From JAFGNB01 sp050304135 (GTDB lineage: Bacteria > Fibrobacterota > Chitinivibrionia > Chitinivibrionales > Chitinispirillaceae), in the NCBI GenBank assembly GCA_050304135.1, contig JBNLDC010000053.1, positions 62,001-126,000 on the forward strand: 64,000 nucleotides of DNA. The letters run 5' to 3'. Under the pieces are notes generated by a model. The model was not told where the DNA came from and did no database searches. It saw only the letters and a list, made by a program, of their open reading frames with translations. Made by a program: the position numbers and the translations under genes. Below are positions 1 through 7,259 of the stretch, in pieces. Every line of letters begins with the position of its first letter. Within the stretch, counting starts at the first letter, position 1.

Positions 1-465
1 TACACTGCCAAGTATAATTTGGGAGAGGAAGTCCCCTGGACTAATTATACCAATTGTGAAGGGAAGGAGATGTTGGAAATATCTCCTCAGGGTAGAGGAA
101 ATTTGAGGCCGACCTGGGAGCTTATATACAATCATTACGCCGTGGGAAAAGGGTTATATGCTCCCTATAGCCAACGTTTTGCAGAAATGCTAAGGCCCGA
201 AGGGGGTGGAGGAAATTATGGAAACACAAGTGGAGGATTTGATCAACTGGGATTTGGCAGTTTGACTTTTACTCAGGATGAGGTTCCAAATTCAATTAAA
301 ATAAAACACCCTCGAACCAATTTCGGAACCAGGGTTTATTGGATAGAAAACGGGAGTATGGAAAACGGGAGGTTAAAAAGAAGGATAAAAATGAGGGACT
401 CCCGTCAATTACCAACTAAGTTCTTGGAGTTTGATTTCCTTGGGAAAATTTTCAGGTCTCCTTAG
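1..465 (+). CDS. Alginate-lyase-family protein, C-terminal fragment (5' end outside window)
   Basis: The frame is open to the first base, so the gene starts upstream of the window; a TTG at 19 is only the first possible start inside it. The segment PTWELIYNHY, then RPEGGGG and GGFDQLGFGSLTFT, is what I know from the C-terminus of alginate-lyase-like proteins (PF05426 type) of Bacteroidota, which cleave or bind uronate polysaccharides. Family members usually end close to the LTFT motif. Here about 50 further residues follow with no family resemblance, which suggests a frameshift or lost stop. The DNA is visibly richer in A and T than everything after about 720. Its convergent neighbour is an isocitrate dehydrogenase remnant. 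Assignment to the family is fairly good; function in this genome is doubtful. Confidence 0.6.
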   Translation, partial: YTAKYNLGEEVPWTNYTNCEGKEMLEISPQGRGNLRPTWELIYNHYAVGKGLYAPYSQRFAEMLRPEGGGGNYGNTSGGFDQLGFGSLTFTQDEVPNSIKIKHPRTNFGTRVYWIENGSMENGRLKRRIKMRDSRQLPTKFLEFDFLGKIFRSP

Positions 466-474
466 AAGCCGAGG

Positions 475-705
475 TTACAACATAGTATTGATAACATCGT
501 TTAATTTGACACTGGGACGCATGGCACTTGTAACTTTTCTATCGTCGGTTTTATAATAACCTCCAATATCCACGGTGCTTCCTTGAGCAGCAACCAATTC
601 CCTGGCGATTTACTGATTCAGCTTACTCAATTTAGAATGTATGGCACTAAATTTATCTTTAAGATCAGCGTCTTCAATTTGGTTTACCAAGACTTTTGCC
701 CAATT
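475..705 (-). pseudogene. icd: Monomeric NADP-dependent isocitrate dehydrogenase, C-terminal remnant
   Basis: Reading the minus strand from about 705 down to a TAA at 477-475 gives WAKVLVNQIEDADLK, then IARELVAAQGS, VDIGGYY and AMRPSVKLND. This is the signature C-terminus of the monomeric (type II) NADP-isocitrate dehydrogenase, a TCA-cycle enzyme of about 740 residues. Only about 75 residues remain. An in-frame TAA at 612-610 interrupts the frame where the family usually has Glu (GAA), a one-base change. Upstream of the WAKVL segment, at about 700-720, homology stops abruptly; the family's preceding residues (a GSHFYLALYWA-like segment) are absent. The fragment is therefore both truncated and nonsense-mutated. 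No functional enzyme can be made from it. Confidence 0.8.
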
Positions 706-764
706 GGGGATGGATTCGCGTTGTCCGCCGGCAGGTCTCTTTTCCATCACACAGGGAGGCACCG

Positions 765-1163
765 ATGATTCTCTATAAAAAACGCCGAACCTACAAATAC
801 AATCTTCACGAGGATGTCGAATTCGAAACGGGGTTGACTGTTGCCACCCCGAAAAGTATCGGTATTCTTGAAATCACCGCCACCGGTAAACTCATTATCC
901 GGAAAGGATACGCCTGGGATGGCCCGAGCGGCCCCACGATCGACACAAAAAACTTCATGCGTGGTGCGCTCATTCACGACGCGTTGTATCAGTTGATGCG
1001 CGAAAAAGTATTACCTCAGAGTGCGCGCAAGAGGGCTGATGAAATCCTCAGAGAGGTCTGCATGAAGGACGGCATGTCCCGTTTCAGAGCATGGTATGTA
1101 TACCGTGCGGTTCGGGCTGCCGGAGCCTCGTCCGCCGCACCTGATCTGCTCCAGGCACCCTGA
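765..1163 (+). CDS. DUF1353 family protein
   Basis: A protein of 132 residues resembling DUF1353 (PF07087), a small domain found in phages and bacterial chromosomes whose function is unknown. Recognisable elements are an early beta-rich part, the IIRKGYAWDGPSGPTID segment that corresponds to the family's 'GF-x-D-G-x-S-P' core, and ALIHDALYQLM, which matches the conserved V-H-D-x-L-Y. A longer frame begins at 696, but I chose ATG 765 because AGGGAGG lies 7 bases upstream and residues before it read through the foreign-looking junction. It is followed 11 bases later by an acetyltransferase gene, probably co-transcribed. No phage genes surround it, so a prophage origin is not supported here. Confidence 0.65.
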   Translation: MILYKKRRTYKYNLHEDVEFETGLTVATPKSIGILEITATGKLIIRKGYAWDGPSGPTIDTKNFMRGALIHDALYQLMREKVLPQSARKRADEILREVCMKDGMSRFRAWYVYRAVRAAGASSAAPDLLQAP

Positions 1164-1174
1164 CGGTTGCTGCT

Positions 1175-1693
1175 ATGGCGAAACGGATTCTCGAAACAAA
1201 GCGATTGACACTCGAGGAACTCGACGAAACGCGGTTTGAACCGCTCGCACGACTGCTGGCAAATCCGCGGGTGCATAAGTATTTCCCCAGGGTGCTCGGC
1301 AGGGAGGAATCACTTGAATTTCTGCAGCAGGTACAGGGGCGGCAACAGCGGGACGGCGTGTCCTTCTGGGCGGTACTCCGCACATCAGACGGAGCGTTTC
1401 TCGGTATCTGCGGCTTACTGCGACAGGTGGTGGACAACCGGGACGAACTGGAGGTCGGGTACCGTATAAGCGATGAGTATTGGGGCAACGGTTACGGTAC
1501 GGAAGCCGCGGCAGGGTGTATGCGCTATGCGTTTTCTGAACTCAAGGCACCATCCGTCATCAGTCTGATACTTCCGGAAAACCTTCCTTCACAACGTGTC
1601 GCAGAAAAAAACGGACTGCATGTTGAAAAGGAAGCGCTCTTTCATGAAAAAGTACATCGGGTATATCGGAAATACGGTAATGCAACGGCATAA
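1175..1693 (+). CDS. GNAT-family N-acetyltransferase (RimJ/RimL-like)
   Basis: A 172-residue protein with the layout of RimJ/RimL-type GCN5-related acetyltransferases, which move acetyl from acetyl-CoA to an amine on a protein N-terminus or small molecule. The opening ILETKRLTLEEL is typical of this branch. The pyrophosphate-binding loop is seen as ELEVGYRISDEYWGNGYGTEA around residues 88-108 (family consensus Q/R-x-x-G-x-G/A). The late NLPSQRVAEKNGL motif is the usual N-x-x-S-x-R-V-x-E-K-x-G-F of the fold. The ATG at 1175 lies 11 bases after the DUF1353 gene. The substrate cannot be told from the sequence. Confidence 0.85.
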   Translation: MAKRILETKRLTLEELDETRFEPLARLLANPRVHKYFPRVLGREESLEFLQQVQGRQQRDGVSFWAVLRTSDGAFLGICGLLRQVVDNRDELEVGYRISDEYWGNGYGTEAAAGCMRYAFSELKAPSVISLILPENLPSQRVAEKNGLHVEKEALFHEKVHRVYRKYGNATA

Positions 1694-1806
1694 AACGATT
1701 GGCGGTGTCGGAGTACCACCGGGATAGTTTCACTTTTTACGGTAACAGTCTATTTTTGCTGCAGAGTCCCGACATGATTTAAGCTACCACCCAAAGGAAT
1801 AGTTTC

Positions 1807-3066
1807 ATGAGAACAACAATCAACATGCAGAAACGAAAGTTTCTTCTCCTGCTTGCATGCTGCACAACATTGTCTGCACAGGAGATACGGTCCCCGAAAG
1901 AAGGCGCAACACTCTACCAATATGGAAGTTACTTAGTAATCTTCAAGGGCTTTCCCAGGAAACAGAAAAAAGTCGATATAGAACTCTATAAAGGTGATGC
2001 CCCGATTGCCGTGCTCAAGCGTTCGGCGACCCGATACCAGGCGTACCGATGGTCGGTTGATAGCGGCATTGCGCCGGGGGACGGCTACCGGATAAAGATA
2101 ACGGGGCACGGAGATACACCACTTTCCTGCATGAGTGGAACATTCACCATTGTTAAACCTGACATGAAAGTGGTCAAACCTTCAGCCGGGTCAAAATGGA
2201 CCATGAATGACAGTCTTTCCGGATGGATCGAATGGAAAATGCCCGTAAAATTGCCGCCGCCGTTTCGTGTCGAGCTGTTAAAGGGCGATGCCGTTTACCT
2301 GGTACTCGACGCAAAACACAGCTGGAACAGTATGTCGGTAAAACTGAAGCAGGACGCGAAAATCAAAAGCGGGGAAGACTACCGCATCAGGGTTACCCTG
2401 TGTGCCGATACCACTATAGCCGCATTGAGTGATCCGTTTTCCATTGTACGCTTGAAATACGCCTTCCCCGAACTCGACAGCATTCCGCTGGTCTGGATGC
2501 CGAAGGAAGATGCTCCTTTGGGGCTCCACGGCGGGAGGAACAAGCCTCTGTTCAGAAGTGCACTTGTTGTAGCTCCCTTCAATGACCGGAGAAAAGACCC
2601 CTCACGGATAGGAGTGAACATCGAAGAGGCGAATCAGCGACCGGTTACCGCTCGGGAACCGGTTACCGACTGGTGCCGTGAGCAGTTTATCACAGAATTA
2701 CACAGACGGAACCTTATTAACGTAGTCCATGAAGGTGAAACAGTTTTCAATCCCGCATCCGGGGCAACATCGGGTGATCTCCCGGTACCATTATCAGCTG
2801 AAAACACTATCACCCTCCATACCGACCTGATCGAGTTTTTTGTGCTTGAAAGTTCCACCTATAAAGCGCGTGTTGCGATTGATTTCTCACTGGTGGATGA
2901 GACCGGCAATACACTGTGGCAGGGTGCGAAGGTAGGCTCTTCGGATAACTGGGGGAAATCCTACAGTGCTGTAAATTATTATGAGAGTCTTACCACCGCA
3001 TTTACCGAGGTGCTTGAACTTCTGTTTACCGATCCAAAGGTGGAGAGAGTTCTGGGTGTGCAGTGA
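1807..3066 (+). CDS. Secreted envelope protein, two Kre9/KNH-like domains plus YajG-like C-terminus
   Basis: A 419-residue exported protein. Residues 1-24 form a signal sequence with a hydrophobic core (KFLLLLACC); cleavage could be at Cys (lipoprotein, imperfect lipobox LLAC) or after LSA. Two repeated beta-rich units follow at about 25-115 and 120-215, each with hydrophobic strands and a conserved SG-EDYRI-type ending. They resemble the Kre9/KNH-like domain common in secreted Fibrobacterota proteins. The C-terminal half opens with SALVVAPFNDRR and IGVN, recalling YajG-like periplasmic lipoproteins. Start ATG 1807 has AAAGGA upstream; ATG 1825 is an alternative. Function is unknown; an outer-membrane or periplasmic location is inferred. 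Confidence 0.55.
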   Translation: MRTTINMQKRKFLLLLACCTTLSAQEIRSPKEGATLYQYGSYLVIFKGFPRKQKKVDIELYKGDAPIAVLKRSATRYQAYRWSVDSGIAPGDGYRIKITGHGDTPLSCMSGTFTIVKPDMKVVKPSAGSKWTMNDSLSGWIEWKMPVKLPPPFRVELLKGDAVYLVLDAKHSWNSMSVKLKQDAKIKSGEDYRIRVTLCADTTIAALSDPFSIVRLKYAFPELDSIPLVWMPKEDAPLGLHGGRNKPLFRSALVVAPFNDRRKDPSRIGVNIEEANQRPVTAREPVTDWCREQFITELHRRNLINVVHEGETVFNPASGATSGDLPVPLSAENTITLHTDLIEFFVLESSTYKARVAIDFSLVDETGNTLWQGAKVGSSDNWGKSYSAVNYYESLTTAFTEVLELLFTDPKVERVLGVQ

Positions 3067-3101
3067 GGTGCGTGGTGTTGTTTTAGCTCCATTTACTGTA
3101 A

Positions 3102-3123
3102 AGTATATAGTATACTCTTTTTT
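3102..3123 (+). terminator. Weak AT-rich hairpin followed by a T-run
   Basis: AGTATA and TATACT form a six-pair stem with a three-base loop, followed by C and seven T. It sits 36 bases after the preceding stop codon. The stem is short and has no G-C core, so this is only a possible terminator. Confidence 0.3.
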
Positions 3124-3207
3124 TCAGAGGTGTATATCTCACTGTTTTACCTGTAAGTATTTTATTGTAGTCGAACCGCAACCCCTTGTCCCCGCAAAGG
3201 AAGGCGT

Positions 3208-5946
3208 ATGAAAAAGCACTCCGTCAGAAATGTTCTCCTCGGTATTGTCGCTGCAGTTGTCGTAATAGGTATCGCCGGAATCATTACCCTCCGGATCATG
3301 TTCCCGCCGGAAAAAATCATGTCGATCGCTTCGCAGAAAGTTGAAGAAATTCTGGGTCGAAAGGTGGTAATAGGGAAGGCGGGAGTGTCACTGTTTCCGG
3401 TATTTGGTGTTTCACTCTCCGGTGTTGAAATCGGTAACACCGACCGTCCCGGATTCGACACCGCGCCGTTTGTGAAATTCGACAGACTGTCAATCAGCAT
3501 ATCCGCGATGTCGCTTCTGAAACGGCAGCCGGAAATAAATAGAATCCTGATTCGCAAGCCATTCATTCTACTGGAGAAAGATGCCACTGGTTCATTTAAT
3601 TTCGATGATCTTGCCGTCATGAAAAAAGATACCACGGTAAAAAAGGAGGAGAAGAAGGGCGGTCTGCCGATGCTGCCGGTCCCGGTCTCGCTCCGACTCT
3701 TTCAGATTGAAGATGGAACCGTTATTTACCGGGATGCGAAAAGCGGTCAGGATATACAGATCGGTGATCTTGATGACCGGATTGTGTTTTCCATCGACCG
3801 GGAGCTTAAGGATATTACGACCGAGGGTGATCTCTCGCTGGGTAAGGTGTCGGTCATTACCAGGGAAATCAAAAAGCCGCTCAGCAACCTTTTAATTACC
3901 CTCCATCACGATATCGGTGCCGATATCGCGGCAGGTACCGCAGACATTAAAACCGTCAGACTTTCTTTCCAGAAGGTATTTCTCAATCTTTCAGGAAAAC
4001 TCTCAGATCTCACTACCGTACCAAAGCTTGATCTCACGCTCAGCTCGGATACCATCGGACTTGCGGATTTGCTCAAAGAGATTCCGGTCGAGCTGGCTCC
4101 CGTTCTGGGCAACCTGACGGCAAGCGGTAAGCTGGCGCTTGGTCTGGAACTCAAAGGGGCACTGGAGAAAGATGTCCCGCTACCGGTCAAGGGGCATCTG
4201 AGTATAAACGACGGCACTGTACAGTACAAAGGGCTTCCGCGATCGATCAATACTATAAAGGCGGAGTGTACCTTTACCGAAAACAGTCTTGACCTCTCCA
4301 CATTGCAGATGAAGTTCGGTGAAAACCCTGCGGCACTGCGGGCTCGCGTCAACAATTTCAAAAAACCGGTCATAGATGTCAAGGCACGCACAAAGCTCAA
4401 CCTTGCCGACAGTAAGGATATGATACAACTTCCGCCCGGTTCTTCACTCTCGGGAATGGTCGACCTGGACATCATGGCGAAAGGGGAGATCGACCCGAAC
4501 GATCCGGCCAAATGCAGGGTTGAGGGGAAACTCGGTATGCATCAGGTAACGGTGCTCTGGCCACCGCTGGTCAAGCCAGCGGTAATCAATGGAAATTTCT
4601 CGCTCTCTTCGCTGGCAATCGGGGAACAGCTTTCAGTGGTGATAGGTCGATCAAGCATGAAAATGAATGCGACAGTTAAAAACTATCTCACTATGATCCT
4701 TCCCGATTCAACAAAACGGCAGCCGCGACCGTCAATCGATTTCACCATAGCGTCGCCGGTACTCGATGTCGATGAATTCATGCCGCCGGAAGAGAAAAAG
4801 GAGAAGGAGAATCCACCGACGAAAAAAACCGCCGGTCCTCTGATCGCCCCGCTGCCGGGAGTCGACACCCGCGGGAAGATAACTGCCGGAAAGGTAATGT
4901 ATAAAAAGATACCGATGAACAATGTCACCATCCTGGTGAACGTCGTAAACGACATTGCGACGTTTGATCTCAAATCCGGATTTGCAGGTGGAACGATTGC
5001 GGAAAACATCAGGGCGGATCTTCGCAACACTGCAAATATCAGTTTCACGAACAAGCTGTCGGTAAAAAGAGTGGAGATCGGTGATATTCTCGGCAGTTTC
5101 GGAGGGTTCCTTAAACCGACCACCGCCCTCAATCGTGAGATCAACAATCTGCAGTCAAGTCTCTTCGGCAAACTGACCCTCTCCAGCAACTTTACCGGCA
5201 ACGGAGGAACCTCCGATGCAATTATGCAGAATCTCAAGGGCGGGGTCGATGTGAAAATGGCCAACGGACGTATTGACAATTCACTGATTGTCAATCGACT
5301 TTCCGGAGCTATGGAGAAATTTGTGAAGATCGACGATATTACCTTTCGGGAACTCAGTGCCGGTTTGCGCGTTGAAAATGCCTCGGTACTGATCCGCAAT
5401 CTTGCCCTGCAATCAAATGCAGGCGACTGGAAGGCTACCGGCAAGGTGGGATTCGATGCCTCGCTGGGGATCAATCTTGCCAACCGGCTCACCAAACCGA
5501 TGTCGAACCAGGTACTAAAAGTTCAAAGCGGTGGAAAATCGATCCTCAAGGGGCTGGTGAAAAACACGCAATTCGCCAAGACCGCCGGATCACTTATCGA
5601 CAACGTCGGCATTCCAACCGATAATGCCGGCAGAGTTACTCTGAAGTTCGCACTCACCGGAACAGCCTCCGATCCGAAGGCCGCCTTTACCGGATTTGGT
5701 GCGGGAACGGTAAAGAAGAGTGAGCCGCAAAAGTCGGTAAAGCAACAGGCGGTAAAGAAGGTTCAGGAGACCATTAATCAGAAAAAAGCCGAAGCGCAGA
5801 AGCGGCTCAACGAAGAGCGCAAACAGGTTGAAGCCAAAGTTGAGCAGAAGGTTCAGCAACAGAAGAAGGTGGTGGATCAACAGAAACGCACTATCGAAAA
5901 GAATCTGAAAAAGGATGTCGGAAAGCGATTGAAGAAGCTCTTTTAA
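3208..5946 (+). CDS. AsmA-family inner-membrane-anchored protein
   Basis: A 912-residue AsmA-like protein. One N-terminal membrane segment (residues 7-30) is followed by a long periplasmic stretch of beta-rich repeats. The N-terminal chorein/AsmA signature is visible as ILGRKVVIGKAGVSLFPVFG, and the C-terminal AsmA part covers roughly residues 590-830 (GDILGSFGGFL, NLKGGVDVKM, LRVENASVLIRNLAL). AsmA proteins form hydrophobic grooves thought to carry phospholipids between membranes. The last 80 residues are unusual: a Lys/Gln/Glu-rich heptad-like tail (KAEAQKRLNEERKQVEAK and similar) predicting a long coiled coil. AAAGGAAGG precedes ATG 3208. A second member of this superfamily, tamB, lies 3 kb downstream. 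Confidence 0.85.
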   Translation: MKKHSVRNVLLGIVAAVVVIGIAGIITLRIMFPPEKIMSIASQKVEEILGRKVVIGKAGVSLFPVFGVSLSGVEIGNTDRPGFDTAPFVKFDRLSISISAMSLLKRQPEINRILIRKPFILLEKDATGSFNFDDLAVMKKDTTVKKEEKKGGLPMLPVPVSLRLFQIEDGTVIYRDAKSGQDIQIGDLDDRIVFSIDRELKDITTEGDLSLGKVSVITREIKKPLSNLLITLHHDIGADIAAGTADIKTVRLSFQKVFLNLSGKLSDLTTVPKLDLTLSSDTIGLADLLKEIPVELAPVLGNLTASGKLALGLELKGALEKDVPLPVKGHLSINDGTVQYKGLPRSINTIKAECTFTENSLDLSTLQMKFGENPAALRARVNNFKKPVIDVKARTKLNLADSKDMIQLPPGSSLSGMVDLDIMAKGEIDPNDPAKCRVEGKLGMHQVTVLWPPLVKPAVINGNFSLSSLAIGEQLSVVIGRSSMKMNATVKNYLTMILPDSTKRQPRPSIDFTIASPVLDVDEFMPPEEKKEKENPPTKKTAGPLIAPLPGVDTRGKITAGKVMYKKIPMNNVTILVNVVNDIATFDLKSGFAGGTIAENIRADLRNTANISFTNKLSVKRVEIGDILGSFGGFLKPTTALNREINNLQSSLFGKLTLSSNFTGNGGTSDAIMQNLKGGVDVKMANGRIDNSLIVNRLSGAMEKFVKIDDITFRELSAGLRVENASVLIRNLALQSNAGDWKATGKVGFDASLGINLANRLTKPMSNQVLKVQSGGKSILKGLVKNTQFAKTAGSLIDNVGIPTDNAGRVTLKFALTGTASDPKAAFTGFGAGTVKKSEPQKSVKQQAVKKVQETINQKKAEAQKRLNEERKQVEAKVEQKVQQQKKVVDQQKRTIEKNLKKDVGKRLKKLF

Positions 5947-5988
5947 ACTCTGAGTTGTTTAAAGGGGGAGGGATACTTTCCGGTAATA

Positions 5989-6016
5989 ATACGGGCGTTC
6001 AATTGAACGCCCGTAT
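5989..6016. terminator. Perfect 28-base palindrome between convergent genes
   Basis: ATACGGGCGTTCAA is followed directly by its exact reverse complement, centred between 6002 and 6003. It lies 43 bases past the asmA-like stop and 69 bases past the end of the convergent minus-strand gene. A bidirectional terminator is the simplest reading, although T-runs are poor on both sides. Confidence 0.55.
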
Positions 6017-6084
6017 ACTATACAGATAACTATTTTATACAATCGGATTATCTTTGTTACACCCAATACTTTTGGGAAAAACAA

Positions 6085-6567
6085 TCAGTCCGGCAATTCA
6101 CCCGGTTTTTTCGGTTCATGCTTGAACGCGAACCAGAACCCGACATAGAGGGTGATAAGATACATAAGAATCCCCATTGGCCCGCTCAAAGCCTTGAGAA
6201 ACGTGATCGCCGTCCCGATATCCATTCCCGCGATAATTTCTCCAGGCGTTTTCCCCCGCTTTGAAACAATGAAAACCGCGGTAGCGAGATTGCCGACAAC
6301 AGCCGCAACAAGAGCGAAAAACGCACTTACAACGCCGGGCCACCAGAGGGTTACTCTGCCTGCATATTTTACCGCGCTCGCGATGCCAAAGGCAACCACG
6401 ATGGACATCCATGTTATCTGATATTTCTGGGCAACTGCAATCCAGAGCGCGATACCGCCAATCATTGCTCCGAACCCTGCAGCGATTCCGATAAGCGGAT
6501 TTCCGGATATCCTGGTTTGTGAGGGAGTACCCGATATTTCCTCTGAAACGGTAAGGATGTTCAACAT
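6085..6567 (-). CDS. Hypothetical four-helix membrane protein
   Basis: A 160-residue protein with about four hydrophobic segments: residues 26-46 (LIGIAAGFGAMIGGIALWIAV), 52-68, 74-102 (WWPGVVSAFFALVAAVVGNLA) and 128-148 (GILMYLITLYVGFWFAF). Charged ends lie on both sides. The segments are rich in Gly and Ala, as in small integral membrane proteins that pack tightly. No family is recognised. It lies two bases after the end of the upstream gene (6570-7085), so the two are almost certainly translated from one message, and a membrane partner for that soluble acidic protein is plausible. Confidence 0.6.
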   Translation of the reverse strand: MLNILTVSEEISGTPSQTRISGNPLIGIAAGFGAMIGGIALWIAVAQKYQITWMSIVVAFGIASAVKYAGRVTLWWPGVVSAFFALVAAVVGNLATAVFIVSKRGKTPGEIIAGMDIGTAITFLKALSGPMGILMYLITLYVGFWFAFKHEPKKPGELPD

Positions 6568-6569
6568 AG

Positions 6570-7085
6570 TTAATCCTTTGATTTAGTATTGGATTGTGTT
6601 ATTGCATCGATACAATCAATAACGGTTTTCAGATATATCGCCATTACTCCGATATGATTCTCGGAGATTTCGACATCTTTTTCCGGTTCCTGCATGATCT
6701 TCTGGATGATATAATGCAGCAAATCAGATTGATTATAGTGTTCCATGATTTTTTCAACCGTCTCCATGAACTCTGAGTCCGGTTCTCCGGCGAGGTACTC
6801 GAGCATTTCAAAATTTTTCTCTTCGGTTTCGACCAATGCTTCGAGAGGTACTTCGGGTACCGCAATCTCCAAAGAGTCAATTACATACCACATAAGTACA
6901 CCCATAAAAAAGATCACCGACCGCTCTTCCTGCTCAAGAATATCACCTCCGGTGGCAAGAAGGTAGCTCAGGAGGTTGGGCTGTTTTCGCTCCAGATGTT
7001 CAACAAGACGAGGGGCTTCTTCCGGGTCCATATCCTCTTTGGACATCCAGATCGGATCGATCTCTTCGACGGTCAGGGTGCGCAT
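6570..7085 (-). CDS. Hypothetical acidic helical protein
   Basis: A 171-residue protein that I do not recognise. It is strongly acidic (EEIDPIWMSKEDMDPEEAP near the start; LETEEKNFEMLEYL-type stretches later) and looks all-alpha, with no signal peptide or membrane span. One moderately hydrophobic helix (SVIFFMGVLMWYVIDSL, about residues 55-71) is probably buried. It is first in a two-gene unit with a small membrane protein that starts two bases after its stop. The minus-strand start ATG at 7085 is preceded by AGAAGGAAT. A role as a cytoplasmic partner of the membrane protein is inference only. Confidence 0.6.
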   Translation of the reverse strand: MRTLTVEEIDPIWMSKEDMDPEEAPRLVEHLERKQPNLLSYLLATGGDILEQEERSVIFFMGVLMWYVIDSLEIAVPEVPLEALVETEEKNFEMLEYLAGEPDSEFMETVEKIMEHYNQSDLLHYIIQKIMQEPEKDVEISENHIGVMAIYLKTVIDCIDAITQSNTKSKD

Positions 7086-7259
7086 GGGTATTCCTTCTGA
7101 AGAACCGGAGATAAATCCGTGAGGTCAGCATGCAGATTATATACGGTACGCAATTCTCAAAATACTCTGTAGGGAAGGAGGGGGCAATGAAAAACATTTA
7201 GCGAAAACAGCTGCACCACAGGGTAATCATCGAGGTTTTCACCTGCCGGAAATGAAGGG

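Noticed and set aside
765..1163. A prophage origin for the DUF1353 gene
   Set aside because: DUF1353 is common in phages, but no integrase, structural or lysis gene is present around it.
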